A DNA stretch of 58,205 nucleotides from positions 1-58,205 of the IMG/VR virus record IMGVR_UViG_3300037189_013105. The stretch is one strand, 5' to 3'. Position numbers and translations under genes: made by a program. Source of the DNA: a virus. Positions 7,407 through 15,677 of the stretch are shown here, in pieces (the first letter of the stretch is position 1; each line of letters starts with the position of its first letter). A model generated the notes under the pieces. The model did no database searches, had not been told where the DNA came from, and saw only the letters and a list, made by a program, of their open reading frames with translations.

Positions 7407-7853
7407 ATGGCTTTTGATGTTAACGCGATCTGGCTTTCCACGACCGCGATCACCCATGCGACGACGGCGACGGTCACTGCCGTTGGTTCCGCCAAAGACG
7501 TTGGCGGCGGCGGTCCTCGTCGCGGCTATGACCTTACCTGCCGTGTCGCTTCCGTTTTCGCCACTGTCGCATCTCTTGCGACTTCTGCCGTCACTTACAC
7601 CTTCGTCGCGCAGGCGGCGGATGATACGGCATTCTCTACCAACCTGATCCAGTACAACTTTGAACCGTTCGTACTGAACTATGTCAACGGTTCCACCACC
7701 GCCAGCAACGTCACGGCGGGATTCCGTCAGACGCACCGATTCGCCCCGGACAATAAACGCTACATCCGCGTTTACTGCGCCGTTGGCGTCGGCGGCACTG
7801 CTGTCGTTGACAGTATCATCGAAGCGGTCGTCGGTCAATCGACTCCCGCCTAA
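7407..7853 (+). CDS. Capsid cement/decoration protein, Bbp16-like, 148 aa
   Basis: Bbp16-type proteins bind the outside of podoviral capsids and stabilise them. The sequence is small, Ala/Thr/Val-rich and likely beta-structured, with a pattern remembered from that family: a strand-rich centre with T-F-V-A-Q-A-A-D-D-T-A-F (about residues 65-76) and F-A-P-D-N-K-R-Y-I-R-V-Y (about 113-124), then a C-terminal Val/Gly stretch. It directly follows the capsid gene and shares its leader hairpin, which fits a protein needed in many copies per head. Confidence 0.72.
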   Translation: MAFDVNAIWLSTTAITHATTATVTAVGSAKDVGGGGPRRGYDLTCRVASVFATVASLATSAVTYTFVAQAADDTAFSTNLIQYNFEPFVLNYVNGSTTASNVTAGFRQTHRFAPDNKRYIRVYCAVGVGGTAVVDSIIEAVVGQSTPA

Positions 7854-7859
7854 TCACTG

Positions 7860-7893
7860 AAGTCAGGCAACGATATTCTCGTTGCCTGACTTT
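7860..7893 (+). terminator. Probable terminator after cement gene
   Basis: Perfect 14-pair stem AAGTCAGGCAACGA / TCGTTGCCTGACTT around TATTC, followed by a weak TTTAATCT tail. Confidence 0.65.
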
Positions 7894-7921
7894 AATCTCA
7901 ACCTTTGGAGGAAGGTTCCTT

Positions 7922-10096
7922 TTGTTCACCGATAAACTCAACCAATCCGATTTTGATCTTTTAAATTCCGCCCTGAAGCATTCGCAGGAAGGGCGACTTG
8001 ACCTTGCCGAACCGTTACTTGCCGAGTTTCTGAAGCGCCATCCGTTTGAACCGGACGTGCTGAACCATCACTGTGACGTACTCTCCAAGAGTCGCAAACT
8101 GCCCGAAGCCTACGAAAAAGCGGCGCTTGGCGCATCGCTTTTCCCCAAAGATTCCAACTGGCATACGGCGGCAAGTATCTGCGCTGGGGCGATGGGTAAC
8201 GTGGAACTGGCGCTCGCGCACACGGAGCGAGCGATAAAGGTTTCGCCCTACAACAATATCGCCAAGTGGAACCGGGCATTGTACCTTCTTGCTCTTGGAC
8301 GATGGGAAGAAGGGTGGAAAGAGTACGAATGCCGATGGGCGAACCGTGCGCCGTGCCGCACAATGAAACCGCATTGGGACGGCACGTATTTGGGCGAGGA
8401 TAAAACGCTTTACCTGTGGTGGGAACAGGGACTCGGCGACACGCTCTGCATGATCCGCTTCATCATCCCGGTTTGGAAAAAAGCCGGGAAACCCAAACTC
8501 GTCATCGAGGTACAGCAACCTCTGATTCCTCTTCTATCGTCGTTTAGCAGGATTCCGACATGGCAGATTGTCGCGCCTCAAAGCGACGGGTCATTTGTCA
8601 CGGAATTTGACGAGCATTTGCCTTTGATGTCCCTGCCGCATATTCATGGAATTAAATCGCCGTCCGAGTTGCCGGATGGCGTACTGTTCAGCGCCTCTCC
8701 TCTTCCTCCAAAGGATGACGGCGCTGATACGACAAAAGCCGATATGAAGTCCTCCCGTATCGGCTTTTGTTGGAAAGGTTCTGCAAGCCACGCGAACGAT
8801 GAGGCAAGAAGCCTGAGCGAAGAACTTGCCGCACGGTTTGCCTTGACCCTGAAGAAGCATGGCGTGGAAGTGGTTTCGCTTGTGCCGGGGGCGAAGGTCC
8901 CGGGCATTAAGGGAAGCGAAGCGTTCCAGACGCCACACTTCGGGTACACCGGGCAAATTATCGCCGGTTGTGACGCAGTGGTTTCGGTGGATACGTCGGT
9001 GGCGCACCTGACGGGCAGTATGGGAAAGTCTCTGATTGTCCTGACTCCGAAGGCGGCGGATTACCGATGGGGGATAACGGGTGAGCATTGTTTCTGGTAT
9101 CCGTCTGCGACCCTCTTGCGGCAGGATGTTCAGGACGATTGGGAAACCGTCCTGCTACGCGCCGTAGAGCGTGTGACGGGCGTTGCTGTGACGGAGTTGG
9201 AACCCGCGCCTCCTGCGCCGGAACCGGAACGTGACCCGCACAAGTTGGAAATGCCATCGTCACAGTTTGATGTGCTTGCCGGGGATATCCCGGTTGCTGT
9301 CGGTGGCGTTCCTCTGTACCGATTCTATTACCATCTGGCGATTATGCTGGACGCCAGGAACATCGTGGAGACGGGAACGTACTGCGGCGCGGCGACGGTG
9401 TACCTTGCGGCGGCGGCGAAGCACTTGGGCGGGAAACTGGTGACAATAGACGATTCTTTCCTCTCCAATTCGGTGGAGGGCAACATTGATTCTATGATTG
9501 TCGCCAAGAATGCGGTCAAGAATCTGGACGTGGAAGGCGTTGTCCGGTTCATGGACGGCGATAGCGTGGAATCCCTCGCCCTCCTTGCCGATGGCGGCGA
9601 CCTCAAGGACGTTGACCTTATCGTTCTGGACGACGACCATAGCGCGGGGACTTTGCTCAAGGAACTTGAGACGGTGTGGGCGCACCTTCGACCCGGCGCA
9701 ATCGTGCTGTCGCATGACGGCATGAACTACCACACACCGGGCGTTCAGGTGGCGTTCAAAGAATTTGCCCGAAGGCACGGCGTTGCCCCAATCTACCTGC
9801 CGACGTTTGGGAGCGTCGTCATGCTACAGAAACCCTATGGCGCGGAACTGACGTACCGATGCGCTCATGGCTGGGTGGCAAAGGGAACGAACTACAGCGC
9901 CGGGGAAGCGGCAGGGATGCGTGACTTTGACCCGATCACGGTAAGCGGATGGGACGATTACATCGGGGTGCGGGACTCTTTCTTCCCCGGCGATAGCGTT
10001 CCTTTGACGCAGCGAGAAGAAGAAGCGTGGATTCACAAGCATTACCCGCTTAATGTGACCGAATCTGCACACTCGGAACGAGTTGCAAGAGAATAA
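7922..10096 (+). CDS. TPR + glycosyltransferase-9-like + SAM methyltransferase fusion, 724 aa
   Basis: Three regions are visible. Residues ~1-150 are helical repeats with TPR spacing (H-T-E-R-A-I-K-V-S-P-Y-N and R-A-L-Y-L-L-A-L-G-R-W-E-E-G). Residues ~160-420 resemble ADP-heptose/GT9-type transferases: W-E-Q-G-L-G-D-T-L near the start and D-A-V-V-S-V-D-T-S-V-A-H-L-T-G (~349-363), the usual sugar-nucleotide site. Residues ~445-650 look like a class I SAM methyltransferase (V-E-T-G-T-Y-C-G-A-A-T-V-Y at ~480; V-D-L-I-V-L-D-D-D-H at ~562). Such fusions are known in bacterial glycan pathways. Here it sits between cement and adaptor genes, isolated by terminators, with a TTG start after GGAGGAAGG. 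It may modify virion proteins or host surface glycans; the substrate is unknown. Confidence 0.82.
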   Translation: MFTDKLNQSDFDLLNSALKHSQEGRLDLAEPLLAEFLKRHPFEPDVLNHHCDVLSKSRKLPEAYEKAALGASLFPKDSNWHTAASICAGAMGNVELALAHTERAIKVSPYNNIAKWNRALYLLALGRWEEGWKEYECRWANRAPCRTMKPHWDGTYLGEDKTLYLWWEQGLGDTLCMIRFIIPVWKKAGKPKLVIEVQQPLIPLLSSFSRIPTWQIVAPQSDGSFVTEFDEHLPLMSLPHIHGIKSPSELPDGVLFSASPLPPKDDGADTTKADMKSSRIGFCWKGSASHANDEARSLSEELAARFALTLKKHGVEVVSLVPGAKVPGIKGSEAFQTPHFGYTGQIIAGCDAVVSVDTSVAHLTGSMGKSLIVLTPKAADYRWGITGEHCFWYPSATLLRQDVQDDWETVLLRAVERVTGVAVTELEPAPPAPEPERDPHKLEMPSSQFDVLAGDIPVAVGGVPLYRFYYHLAIMLDARNIVETGTYCGAATVYLAAAAKHLGGKLVTIDDSFLSNSVEGNIDSMIVAKNAVKNLDVEGVVRFMDGDSVESLALLADGGDLKDVDLIVLDDDHSAGTLLKELETVWAHLRPGAIVLSHDGMNYHTPGVQVAFKEFARRHGVAPIYLPTFGSVVMLQKPYGAELTYRCAHGWVAKGTNYSAGEAAGMRDFDPITVSGWDDYIGVRDSFFPGDSVPLTQREEEAWIHKHYPLNVTESAHSERVARE

Positions 10097-10107
10097 CTCC
10101 TTTTGCA

Positions 10108-10153
10108 GGCGTCCAAATGAGATTCACGCTGAATCTCAGGGACGCCTTTTGTT
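10108..10153 (+). terminator. Terminator after the fusion gene
   Basis: A long two-part hairpin: outer stem GGCGTCC / GGACGCC and inner stem GAGATTCA / TGAATCTC around CGC, followed by TTTTGTTTTG. Confidence 0.8.
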
Positions 10154-10180
10154 TTGCCGGGGAGAAGAGGAAATCACACC

Positions 10181-10867
10181 ATGTCACTGACACGCGGCGA
10201 CATTAAACGGATCACCACGCAACGGTTAGGAGAGTTTCAAGGCACGGAAGCGGGAGACGATCCCCTTCTGTACAACGACATTATCCAGAGAGTCGTTGAC
10301 CGCATTGCAAGGGATACGTTCTGTTTCTACACGACCAAAACGGCGGCATTGGTGGCGAACCAGGCGGATTACTGTATGCCGGATTTGATCCGCCTCAAGA
10401 CGGGCGTTGTCAAGGACGCATCCGGCAACTGGCAACCCCTGATTATCGACGATCTTTGGAAGTTCGACGATATCCGATCCTACGATTGGCGAAACAGCAC
10501 GGCAAGCGATCCGCCGCAATACCTGCTGACGACAAGCTCAGATTCCACGTTCACCTTCTACCCGACGCCTTCCACTTCTCGCACTTCAGGTTACCGACTT
10601 GAAGGCTACTTTGTGCCGGGAGCGTACTGGTCATACGACACGAACGGCGCAGGAGTCGCTATCACGGACTCCTCTATCATACCGCTTCACACGGAGGCAG
10701 AGGAAGTAGTTCTGGACGGGGTAGCGTCGGAGCGAGCCATCATGTTCGCCCACACGAGCGAAAGGGCAAAAGCTCTTTATCCCCATTACCGGGAACGGTT
10801 TGAAAAGGGCGTTCGCAGGCTTGAGGGCATCACCCGCACCTTCTCGCGCAGTAACCACCGGATTTAA
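10181..10867 (+). CDS. Head-tail adaptor protein, 228 aa
   Basis: Adaptor proteins attach below the portal and seal the head. ATG 10181 follows GAAGAGG. The protein has an N-terminal helix-rich part (G-D-I-K-R-I-T-T-Q-R-L-G, then I-I-Q-R-V-V-D-R-I-A-R-D), a beta-rich middle and a C-terminal helix (A-K-A-L-Y-P-H-Y-R-E-R-F-E). That order is usual for podoviral tail adaptors. No exact family is assigned. It is followed 5 bases later by a protein of like size and plan, and the pair probably forms successive rings. Confidence 0.65.
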   Translation: MSLTRGDIKRITTQRLGEFQGTEAGDDPLLYNDIIQRVVDRIARDTFCFYTTKTAALVANQADYCMPDLIRLKTGVVKDASGNWQPLIIDDLWKFDDIRSYDWRNSTASDPPQYLLTTSSDSTFTFYPTPSTSRTSGYRLEGYFVPGAYWSYDTNGAGVAITDSSIIPLHTEAEEVVLDGVASERAIMFAHTSERAKALYPHYRERFEKGVRRLEGITRTFSRSNHRI

Positions 10868-10872
10868 CTCTT

Positions 10873-11598
10873 ATGAGCATCACCCTTTCTGCGCTTGAAA
10901 AGCGCGTCTACAGCAGGCTCAACGAAGCGGCAAATACCGATGTGGCAGCGCTTCAGAGCGGCACATCGGGAACGCCCACCACCACCACCACGCAGGGCGT
11001 TATCGACCTCTACAACGCCGTCTGCGGGGAACTGTGCCGCACCTGTATCCCTTTGCCGGGAACAGGCACGATCTCCTCGTACACGACGGGTCAGGTGGTC
11101 TTTAACCTCAGTTCTCTATCGTCCCTGACCTCTGGCATTTCGGCGTTGTGGACGGCGTATGAAATCGCCTACAACGGAACAAATTTATCGCCTGCCGGGA
11201 TGCTGGAACTGGTCAACTGGACGGAATCGGCGGGCGGATTGCACTCAGCAACAAGCGCAACGCCCCTGTACTGGTGCGAGTACGGCGACGGCGGAAACTA
11301 CGCCATCAACCCTCCTCCGGCGTCTTCCTACACGCTCAAGGTATCGGGCTATGGCGTCCCTACCGTCGCCACCTCTGGCACGGACACGACGGCATGGCTT
11401 CCTGACGATCTGCTTGAAATGCTGGAATACCGGATCAGCTACCTGATTGCGGCGAAGAACTTTGACGACGAGACGATGACGGGTCGGGCGCAGGTCTGGA
11501 ACAACGAGTTTGAACTGCGCCGACAGGAACTGATCTCGCGCCTCCCCAAAAGCCTGAAAGGGTGGAAGTACCGGGGAGCGCTTAACCCGCAGAAATGA
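10873..11598 (+). CDS. Second head-tail adaptor/completion protein, 241 aa
   Basis: Begins with helical A-L-E-K-R-V-Y-S-R-L-N-E-A and ends with a helix rich in Arg and Glu (N-E-F-E-L-R-R-Q-E-L), with a Ser/Thr/Gly beta-type centre and P-D-D-L-L-E-M-L-E-Y-R-I-S-Y at ~177. This helix-beta-helix plan and the position just after another adaptor and before the tail genes support a head-completion role. Function is inferred mainly from context. Confidence 0.6.
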   Translation: MSITLSALEKRVYSRLNEAANTDVAALQSGTSGTPTTTTTQGVIDLYNAVCGELCRTCIPLPGTGTISSYTTGQVVFNLSSLSSLTSGISALWTAYEIAYNGTNLSPAGMLELVNWTESAGGLHSATSATPLYWCEYGDGGNYAINPPPASSYTLKVSGYGVPTVATSGTDTTAWLPDDLLEMLEYRISYLIAAKNFDDETMTGRAQVWNNEFELRRQELISRLPKSLKGWKYRGALNPQK

Positions 11599-11605
11599 GC
11601 GATTG

Positions 11606-11824
11606 ATGAACCTTTTATCGCACACACTTGTGCGAGTGGTATGCCCTGATTGCAATACTTTCAATATGTGCGAATACGAGATTGACAAAGAAGTGACGCC
11701 TTCGCAACGGCAGGACTTCTTGAAAAAACACCCTATCGCCTGCCGCCATTGCGGGCTTGAAGTCAAACTCGTTCCCGTCCCTGTCCGAGACAAAAACGCG
11801 AAGGAGACTGTCCATGCGCGTTAA
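11606..11824 (+). CDS. Small zinc-knuckle protein, 72 aa
   Basis: Two C-x2-C pairs, C-P-D-C (~13-16) and C-R-H-C (~46-49), about 30 residues apart, form a probable zinc ribbon. Start taken at ATG 11606; a TTG lies one codon earlier. The 5' end is formed by a copy of the dispersed palindrome, which encodes L-S-H-T-L-V-R. The stop lies 11 bases inside the next microgene. Function unknown. Confidence 0.65.
   Translation: MNLLSHTLVRVVCPDCNTFNMCEYEIDKEVTPSQRQDFLKKHPIACRHCGLEVKLVPVPVRDKNAKETVHAR
11617..11636. repeat. Dispersed palindrome, copy 5 (inside a CDS)
   Basis: ATCGCACACACTTGTGCGAG, exact reverse complement of copy 3. Lies near the 5' end of the zinc-knuckle gene. Confidence 0.85.
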
Positions 11825-11915
11825 ACCCGTTCATCTTTGCCTGTTTTACCTCGTTCTTCTGACGTTTTTCATCCTGTTCATCGCCGTCTGCGGCGGGAAG
11901 CTGGTAATGACTTGA
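11814..11915 (+). CDS. Single-pass membrane microprotein, 33 aa
   Basis: Preceded by AAGGAG and overlapping the zinc-knuckle gene by 11 bases. Nearly the whole peptide is one hydrophobic segment (L-C-L-F-Y-L-V-L-L-T-F-F-I-L-F-I-A-V) with basic residues at the N-terminal side, so the N-terminus should stay in the cytoplasm. Its stop overlaps a possible TTG start of the next small gene (TTGA). Function unknown. Confidence 0.5.
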   Translation: MRVKPVHLCLFYLVLLTFFILFIAVCGGKLVMT

Positions 11916-12040
11916 AATTACGCCGAAACCTTCCTTTTGTGTTGTTCCTTGCCCTGATGGTCGCCTGCCTGTTGTCGCCGGGGACGTTCGGCGGGTTTAT
12001 TTTGGGTCCACTAATTCAAATATCGTGCTTCTCGGAGTAA
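11912..12040 (+). CDS. Small hydrophobic protein, 42 aa
   Basis: A TTG start overlapping the upstream TGA gives a peptide with a basic N-terminus (K-L-R-R-N) and a hydrophobic core with L-M-V-A-C, which resembles a signal or lipobox-like segment. It precedes the esterase gene by 8 bases. The coding call rests on coupling geometry only, so confidence is limited. Confidence 0.4.
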   Translation: MKLRRNLPFVLFLALMVACLLSPGTFGGFILGPLIQISCFSE

Positions 12041-12048
12041 CCATCTAA

Positions 12049-13404
12049 ATGCCCAGTTTTGTACCATCGCAAATAGCGGATATCGACAAACTCAACCGTT
12101 TTCTTCGGTTGCAGGGGTGGGCGGTCGTCGCGCAGTACAACAACCCCGGTAAAGGCGGATATACCACATCCGGCAGTAACTACACTACGTTTCGCGTCAA
12201 GCATAAAATTTTGTACGATTGCTCGGAATTGATGTTTGTTTACGCCAACTGGAAGGGGAGCGGATCGGCGGCAGGGGAAACAGCCAATACCAACGCCATC
12301 ACTGTTAAATCGGCGGTGCAACGCCCCGGAACCTCGGCGACGGACGAAACGCAACCGCGCATCCCGATTCCGTTCGCCGGAGCGCGTACTGTCACGATCC
12401 CTGCAACCGTGCAGACCAGTGTGTTTGCATGGAGCGATTCTGTACCGCTACCCTGCAATGCAAACAGTTATGTTTTTACGCGCAACGGGGCGCAATGTGG
12501 AACAGGGGAAAACATTCCTGCGGGCGGTTATCGTTGGGCGGCAAATAGCACCGGCGAGGGTGTGACAAATAACAACGATTCTGTAGACAGCGGAAGTATG
12601 GGGTCGTTCACCAACGGTTCAGCGTTTGCGCCTGTTCTGATTTTAGGGCGACTCAACAATTATGCAGACCTGCTCCCTACGGTTGCGATAATTGGGGACT
12701 CTATTGCATCCGGTACGGGCGAAACGGTTTCCGTTTCAAGCGCAACGGAATTTACGATGGGCAACTCCGGGTTTTATCAGGGTTTCGCGGAACGCTCGTG
12801 CCGCGACCTAAGCATCCCGATTTTTTCGCTATCAACGGGCGGCGAGACGGCGCAAAACTTTACCGGGACGACATCTGCGTTAAGAACGCAACTCCTGCGA
12901 TATGCGACTCACGCCGTCCTGAATCATGGGACTAACGACCTCGCCTCACGCACGACGGCGCAACTACAGGCGGATATCCTGACAATTACCCGCTATTGTC
13001 TCTCCCTCGGCGTTCGTGTCGCTCGCGTCACCATCCTGCCCAAAACCACTTCAACGGACTCGTGGGCGACGGCGGCGAATCAGACGGTCACAAGCCAGGA
13101 ATCGAACCGATTAGCCATTAATGCGTGGCTCAGGGATTCTTCTGCATCCGGGTATGTACAACAGGCATTGGCGACGGTGACGGCGGCGCAACTGGCGGCG
13201 TGTGGCGGTAGCAGTAAAGCAGTGACGGTATACGACGTTTGCACAAACATTGAAGCGAACTCCTCAAACGTGCTGACGCAGAACGGCGGCAGGTGGCTGG
13301 CGACCGGGAGCGCGAATGCGCCAACAACGGACGGAACGCATCCTTCCTCCGCCTATCATCAACTGATGGCGAATCAAATACCGTCGTCGTGGTTCACGTT
13401 CTAA
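12049..13404 (+). CDS. SGNH/GDSL-family esterase, tail-associated, 451 aa
   Basis: SGNH hydrolases remove acyl groups from carbohydrates or lipids. The four blocks are visible: G-D-S (I-I-G-D-S-I-A-S-G, ~213-221), the Gly block (S-T-G-G-E-T-A, ~263-269), the Asn block (N-H-G-T-N-D-L-A, ~291-298) and the D-x-x-H block (D-G-T-H-P, ~428-432). Ser, Asp and His form the catalytic triad. The first ~200 residues are beta-rich, probably a binding or trimerisation part. Being among tail fibre genes, it is likely a virion enzyme deacetylating host surface polysaccharide; the substrate is not known. Confidence 0.85.
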   Translation: MPSFVPSQIADIDKLNRFLRLQGWAVVAQYNNPGKGGYTTSGSNYTTFRVKHKILYDCSELMFVYANWKGSGSAAGETANTNAITVKSAVQRPGTSATDETQPRIPIPFAGARTVTIPATVQTSVFAWSDSVPLPCNANSYVFTRNGAQCGTGENIPAGGYRWAANSTGEGVTNNNDSVDSGSMGSFTNGSAFAPVLILGRLNNYADLLPTVAIIGDSIASGTGETVSVSSATEFTMGNSGFYQGFAERSCRDLSIPIFSLSTGGETAQNFTGTTSALRTQLLRYATHAVLNHGTNDLASRTTAQLQADILTITRYCLSLGVRVARVTILPKTTSTDSWATAANQTVTSQESNRLAINAWLRDSSASGYVQQALATVTAAQLAACGGSSKAVTVYDVCTNIEANSSNVLTQNGGRWLATGSANAPTTDGTHPSSAYHQLMANQIPSSWFTF

Positions 13405-13419
13405 GGAGCACTGAGACAA

Positions 13420-13926
13420 ATGGCTATTTATCTATTTTCAGTCAATTTCGGATCGTCTAAATCAGGTCAGGCGGCGAATGTCCGGTACTCTGTCCGTGAC
13501 TCGTCTCCCGCTACCAAAATCGCCGCTACCAACACCGGGATTGCAGAAAAGATGGATGCGGCGGGAACGACGGGTATAGGTTCGTATTCGGCAATCGTCA
13601 GCATTGACGATTCGGCATGGACGTTCCCCATCGAGGTGACATATACCATTGTCGGACAAACAGGGGTAGGGGTAGTAGACACGATTCCCTACTCGCCTTC
13701 ACTGATTGCCAATATTTGGGCGGTCGCCTTGTCGGACATTTCATCGATCCCTGCGATTACCGCTTCGGTGAAGGACGCTATCAACTGGCTTTTCGTATTG
13801 GGTAGAAACAAGCGAACGCAGACGGCGACTACCGAGACGGTGTTTAAGGACGACGGGACGACAACGGCGGCGACTTCGACCAAGAGCGACGACGGCTCTG
13901 TTTTCACAAGGGGTAAATATTCGTAA
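13420..13926 (+). CDS. Tail-region beta-rich protein, 168 aa
   Basis: Starts after AAGGAGCAC. Ser/Thr/Ala/Val-rich, no cysteine, with an N-terminal half of alternating strands and a short helix (V-K-D-A-I-N-W-L-F-V-L-G-R-N-K, ~115-129) before a Thr/Asp-rich tail. Such short proteins between esterase and fibre genes are often fibre connectors or chaperones. No homologous family recognised. Confidence 0.6.
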   Translation: MAIYLFSVNFGSSKSGQAANVRYSVRDSSPATKIAATNTGIAEKMDAAGTTGIGSYSAIVSIDDSAWTFPIEVTYTIVGQTGVGVVDTIPYSPSLIANIWAVALSDISSIPAITASVKDAINWLFVLGRNKRTQTATTETVFKDDGTTTAATSTKSDDGSVFTRGKYS

Positions 13927-13938
13927 GGAGCGTTTCTG

Positions 13939-15222
13939 ATGGCGATTGACTCATCACTTAAGCGCTCCAGTTCGCTTCTTGACTCAGTAACACTGCCAAG
14001 CGGCAGTATCAGCGCATCGGTACGCCCTGCGCTTTTGGGGCAGTATTCGTTCGGGGTTGGCGTTGTCCGTATTTCCAGTGTCAAATACAGAACTCTTAAC
14101 TCTCGCTCTGGTTCTGATAGCGGTCTGATTGCAACGGCATATCTACAGGATGGTTCACCGGGCGACACACTGACGCGGGCTACGTACCCCTCCAGCTTTC
14201 AGGACGTTCAGGATACCTCCGCTTCTCCTGCGACAATCACGTTGTTGGGCGAAATTACGCTCAGTGATACATGGCTCTTAGGGGATTGGCAAGCAACCTA
14301 CAACGCGAATTACAACTCGTCTCTCAACGGCGCTACAGGCACAAAGAGATTAGACTATAAAGACTCTACAGGTTCCTGGCAAACCGGAACGCCTGTTGCC
14401 ATAACGCTTCGTAATGGGATAAGCGTTTACGATACCGCAACAGGAAATGGGTCAGCGATAACAGGCGGCGTTCAGGCGATACGCTTTGCCCTCAACTTAA
14501 CGCGCCCTAATAATGGTCAACCGACACAAGTCTCTCTTGACCTGTACGATTTCCGTGTATCGCTCAGTCCTTCTGCGCCCGTCTTAACAGCGAATTTCTG
14601 TTCTGCTGCCGGGACGAGTGTGAGTTTATCCTGGGCGACAGTTTCGGTTGCGGTGAATTACCGTGTCTACCGGGATGGAGCATTGGTCGCAACGGTTACT
14701 GCGCCAACGATTAGTTATGTTGCAACAAGTCAGAGTATAGCGGAATCGCATACATGGACGGTGCGAACATGGGACGGGATCAGCGAATCTTCTAATTCCA
14801 ATGCAGTCACCGGGGCGACATCTTCAACGCCAACGGTTACGCTTGCCGGAACGCTTACTAAATGCGGCAAGTTCATTGACCTGACGTGGACAGTGTTCCC
14901 GGCAAGTGACGCAAGCCTGACGGCGACGATCACGCACTCTTATCTAAACATTTTTGGGCAGACGGTAAGCGAGACAATCTATAGCGGCAATGCAAGCGGG
15001 TCGTACACCTATACCCTGCGCTCTTACGAGATAGGGTCGGCTCAGACGTTTGTTTTATCGGCTTCCAACCCTTGCGGTTCCGGTTCCAGTACACTTGTCG
15101 TCTCGTCAATGTATTCAACGACGCCGGATTGCACAACGACATACGTTTCCCAGCCGGACTGCTCAACGACTTACACCGACGCTCCGACTATTACAACGAC
15201 TTACACGACGGGCGACTTTTAG
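13939..15222 (+). CDS. Tail protein with fibronectin-III-like domains, 427 aa
   Basis: The N-terminal half is beta-rich without a named domain. From ~215 onward the sequence has FN3 features: V-S-L-S-W-A-T-V followed by Y-R-V-Y-R-D-G (~225-245), and later F-I-D-L-T-W-T-V with Y-T-Y-T-L-R-S-Y. The last ~35 residues hold three related units of the form T-T-Y-x5-D-C, giving a Cys/Thr repeat tail. FN3 modules in phage tails usually bind surface carbohydrate. The stop codon overlaps the end of the convergent lipoprotein gene by 4 bases. Confidence 0.68.
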   Translation: MAIDSSLKRSSSLLDSVTLPSGSISASVRPALLGQYSFGVGVVRISSVKYRTLNSRSGSDSGLIATAYLQDGSPGDTLTRATYPSSFQDVQDTSASPATITLLGEITLSDTWLLGDWQATYNANYNSSLNGATGTKRLDYKDSTGSWQTGTPVAITLRNGISVYDTATGNGSAITGGVQAIRFALNLTRPNNGQPTQVSLDLYDFRVSLSPSAPVLTANFCSAAGTSVSLSWATVSVAVNYRVYRDGALVATVTAPTISYVATSQSIAESHTWTVRTWDGISESSNSNAVTGATSSTPTVTLAGTLTKCGKFIDLTWTVFPASDASLTATITHSYLNIFGQTVSETIYSGNASGSYTYTLRSYEIGSAQTFVLSASNPCGSGSSTLVVSSMYSTTPDCTTTYVSQPDCSTTYTDAPTITTTYTTGDF

Positions 15223-15629
15223 GGCGACCAGTGAAAAGTTGACGGCGCTCCGTTTTGCAGGGTCATGGGAACCTCGTCGCCTTTGGAGTCATAGAGGGCA
15301 AGCGGGTAAATGACATTGACTTGCAAATTGTACGGGTCAAAGTAAATGACGCCGTTACCTCCTATGAAAGACGGCGCTTTGTTCGCCCTGCCAATCTGTA
15401 GCCATTTGGTTTTGTCGTCGCCGTTTTTGGCGAACAGTTTATATCCTTGTAGGTTCCGATCGCTGATGTGTTCAATGCCGACCGTGATGAACTTGTCGGC
15501 GTTGTAGTTGACGCCGTACCCGATGGGGTCAGAAGTGGCGCGTGGAGGCGAGGATGGCGAATTTCCTCCCCCTCCTCCGCACCCGGCGAGAAAAAGCGCA
15601 ATCAGTACAGGGATCAGTGATTTTTTCAT
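15219..15629 (-). CDS. Leftward lipoprotein (moron candidate), 136 aa
   Basis: The N-terminus is M-K-K-S followed by a hydrophobic stretch and the lipobox L-A-G-C (cysteine at residue 17), then a Gly/Ser/Pro linker: a classic signal-peptidase-II lipoprotein, so it should be exported and lipid-anchored. The remaining ~95 residues have an FN3-like pattern (D-R-N-L-Q-G-Y-K-L-F and Y-P-L-A-L-Y-D-S-K-G-D). It has AAGGAG before ATG and its own promoter-like site. It is the only leftward gene in the late block, as is typical of prophage-expressed genes that change the host surface or block superinfection; that role is inferred. Confidence 0.82.
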   Translation of the reverse strand: MKKSLIPVLIALFLAGCGGGGGNSPSSPPRATSDPIGYGVNYNADKFITVGIEHISDRNLQGYKLFAKNGDDKTKWLQIGRANKAPSFIGGNGVIYFDPYNLQVNVIYPLALYDSKGDEVPMTLQNGAPSTFHWSP

Positions 15630-15648
15630 AGAGACTCCTTAACCGGAT

Positions 15649-15677
15649 ACGTTATCTCAGGACAAAGGCTTTGCCAA
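15649..15677 (-). promoter_or_regulatory. Candidate promoter for the lipoprotein gene
   Basis: On the minus strand TTGGCA and TAACGT are separated by 17 bases, 20 bases before the lipoprotein start. It overlaps the start of the rightward tail hub gene. Confidence 0.45.
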
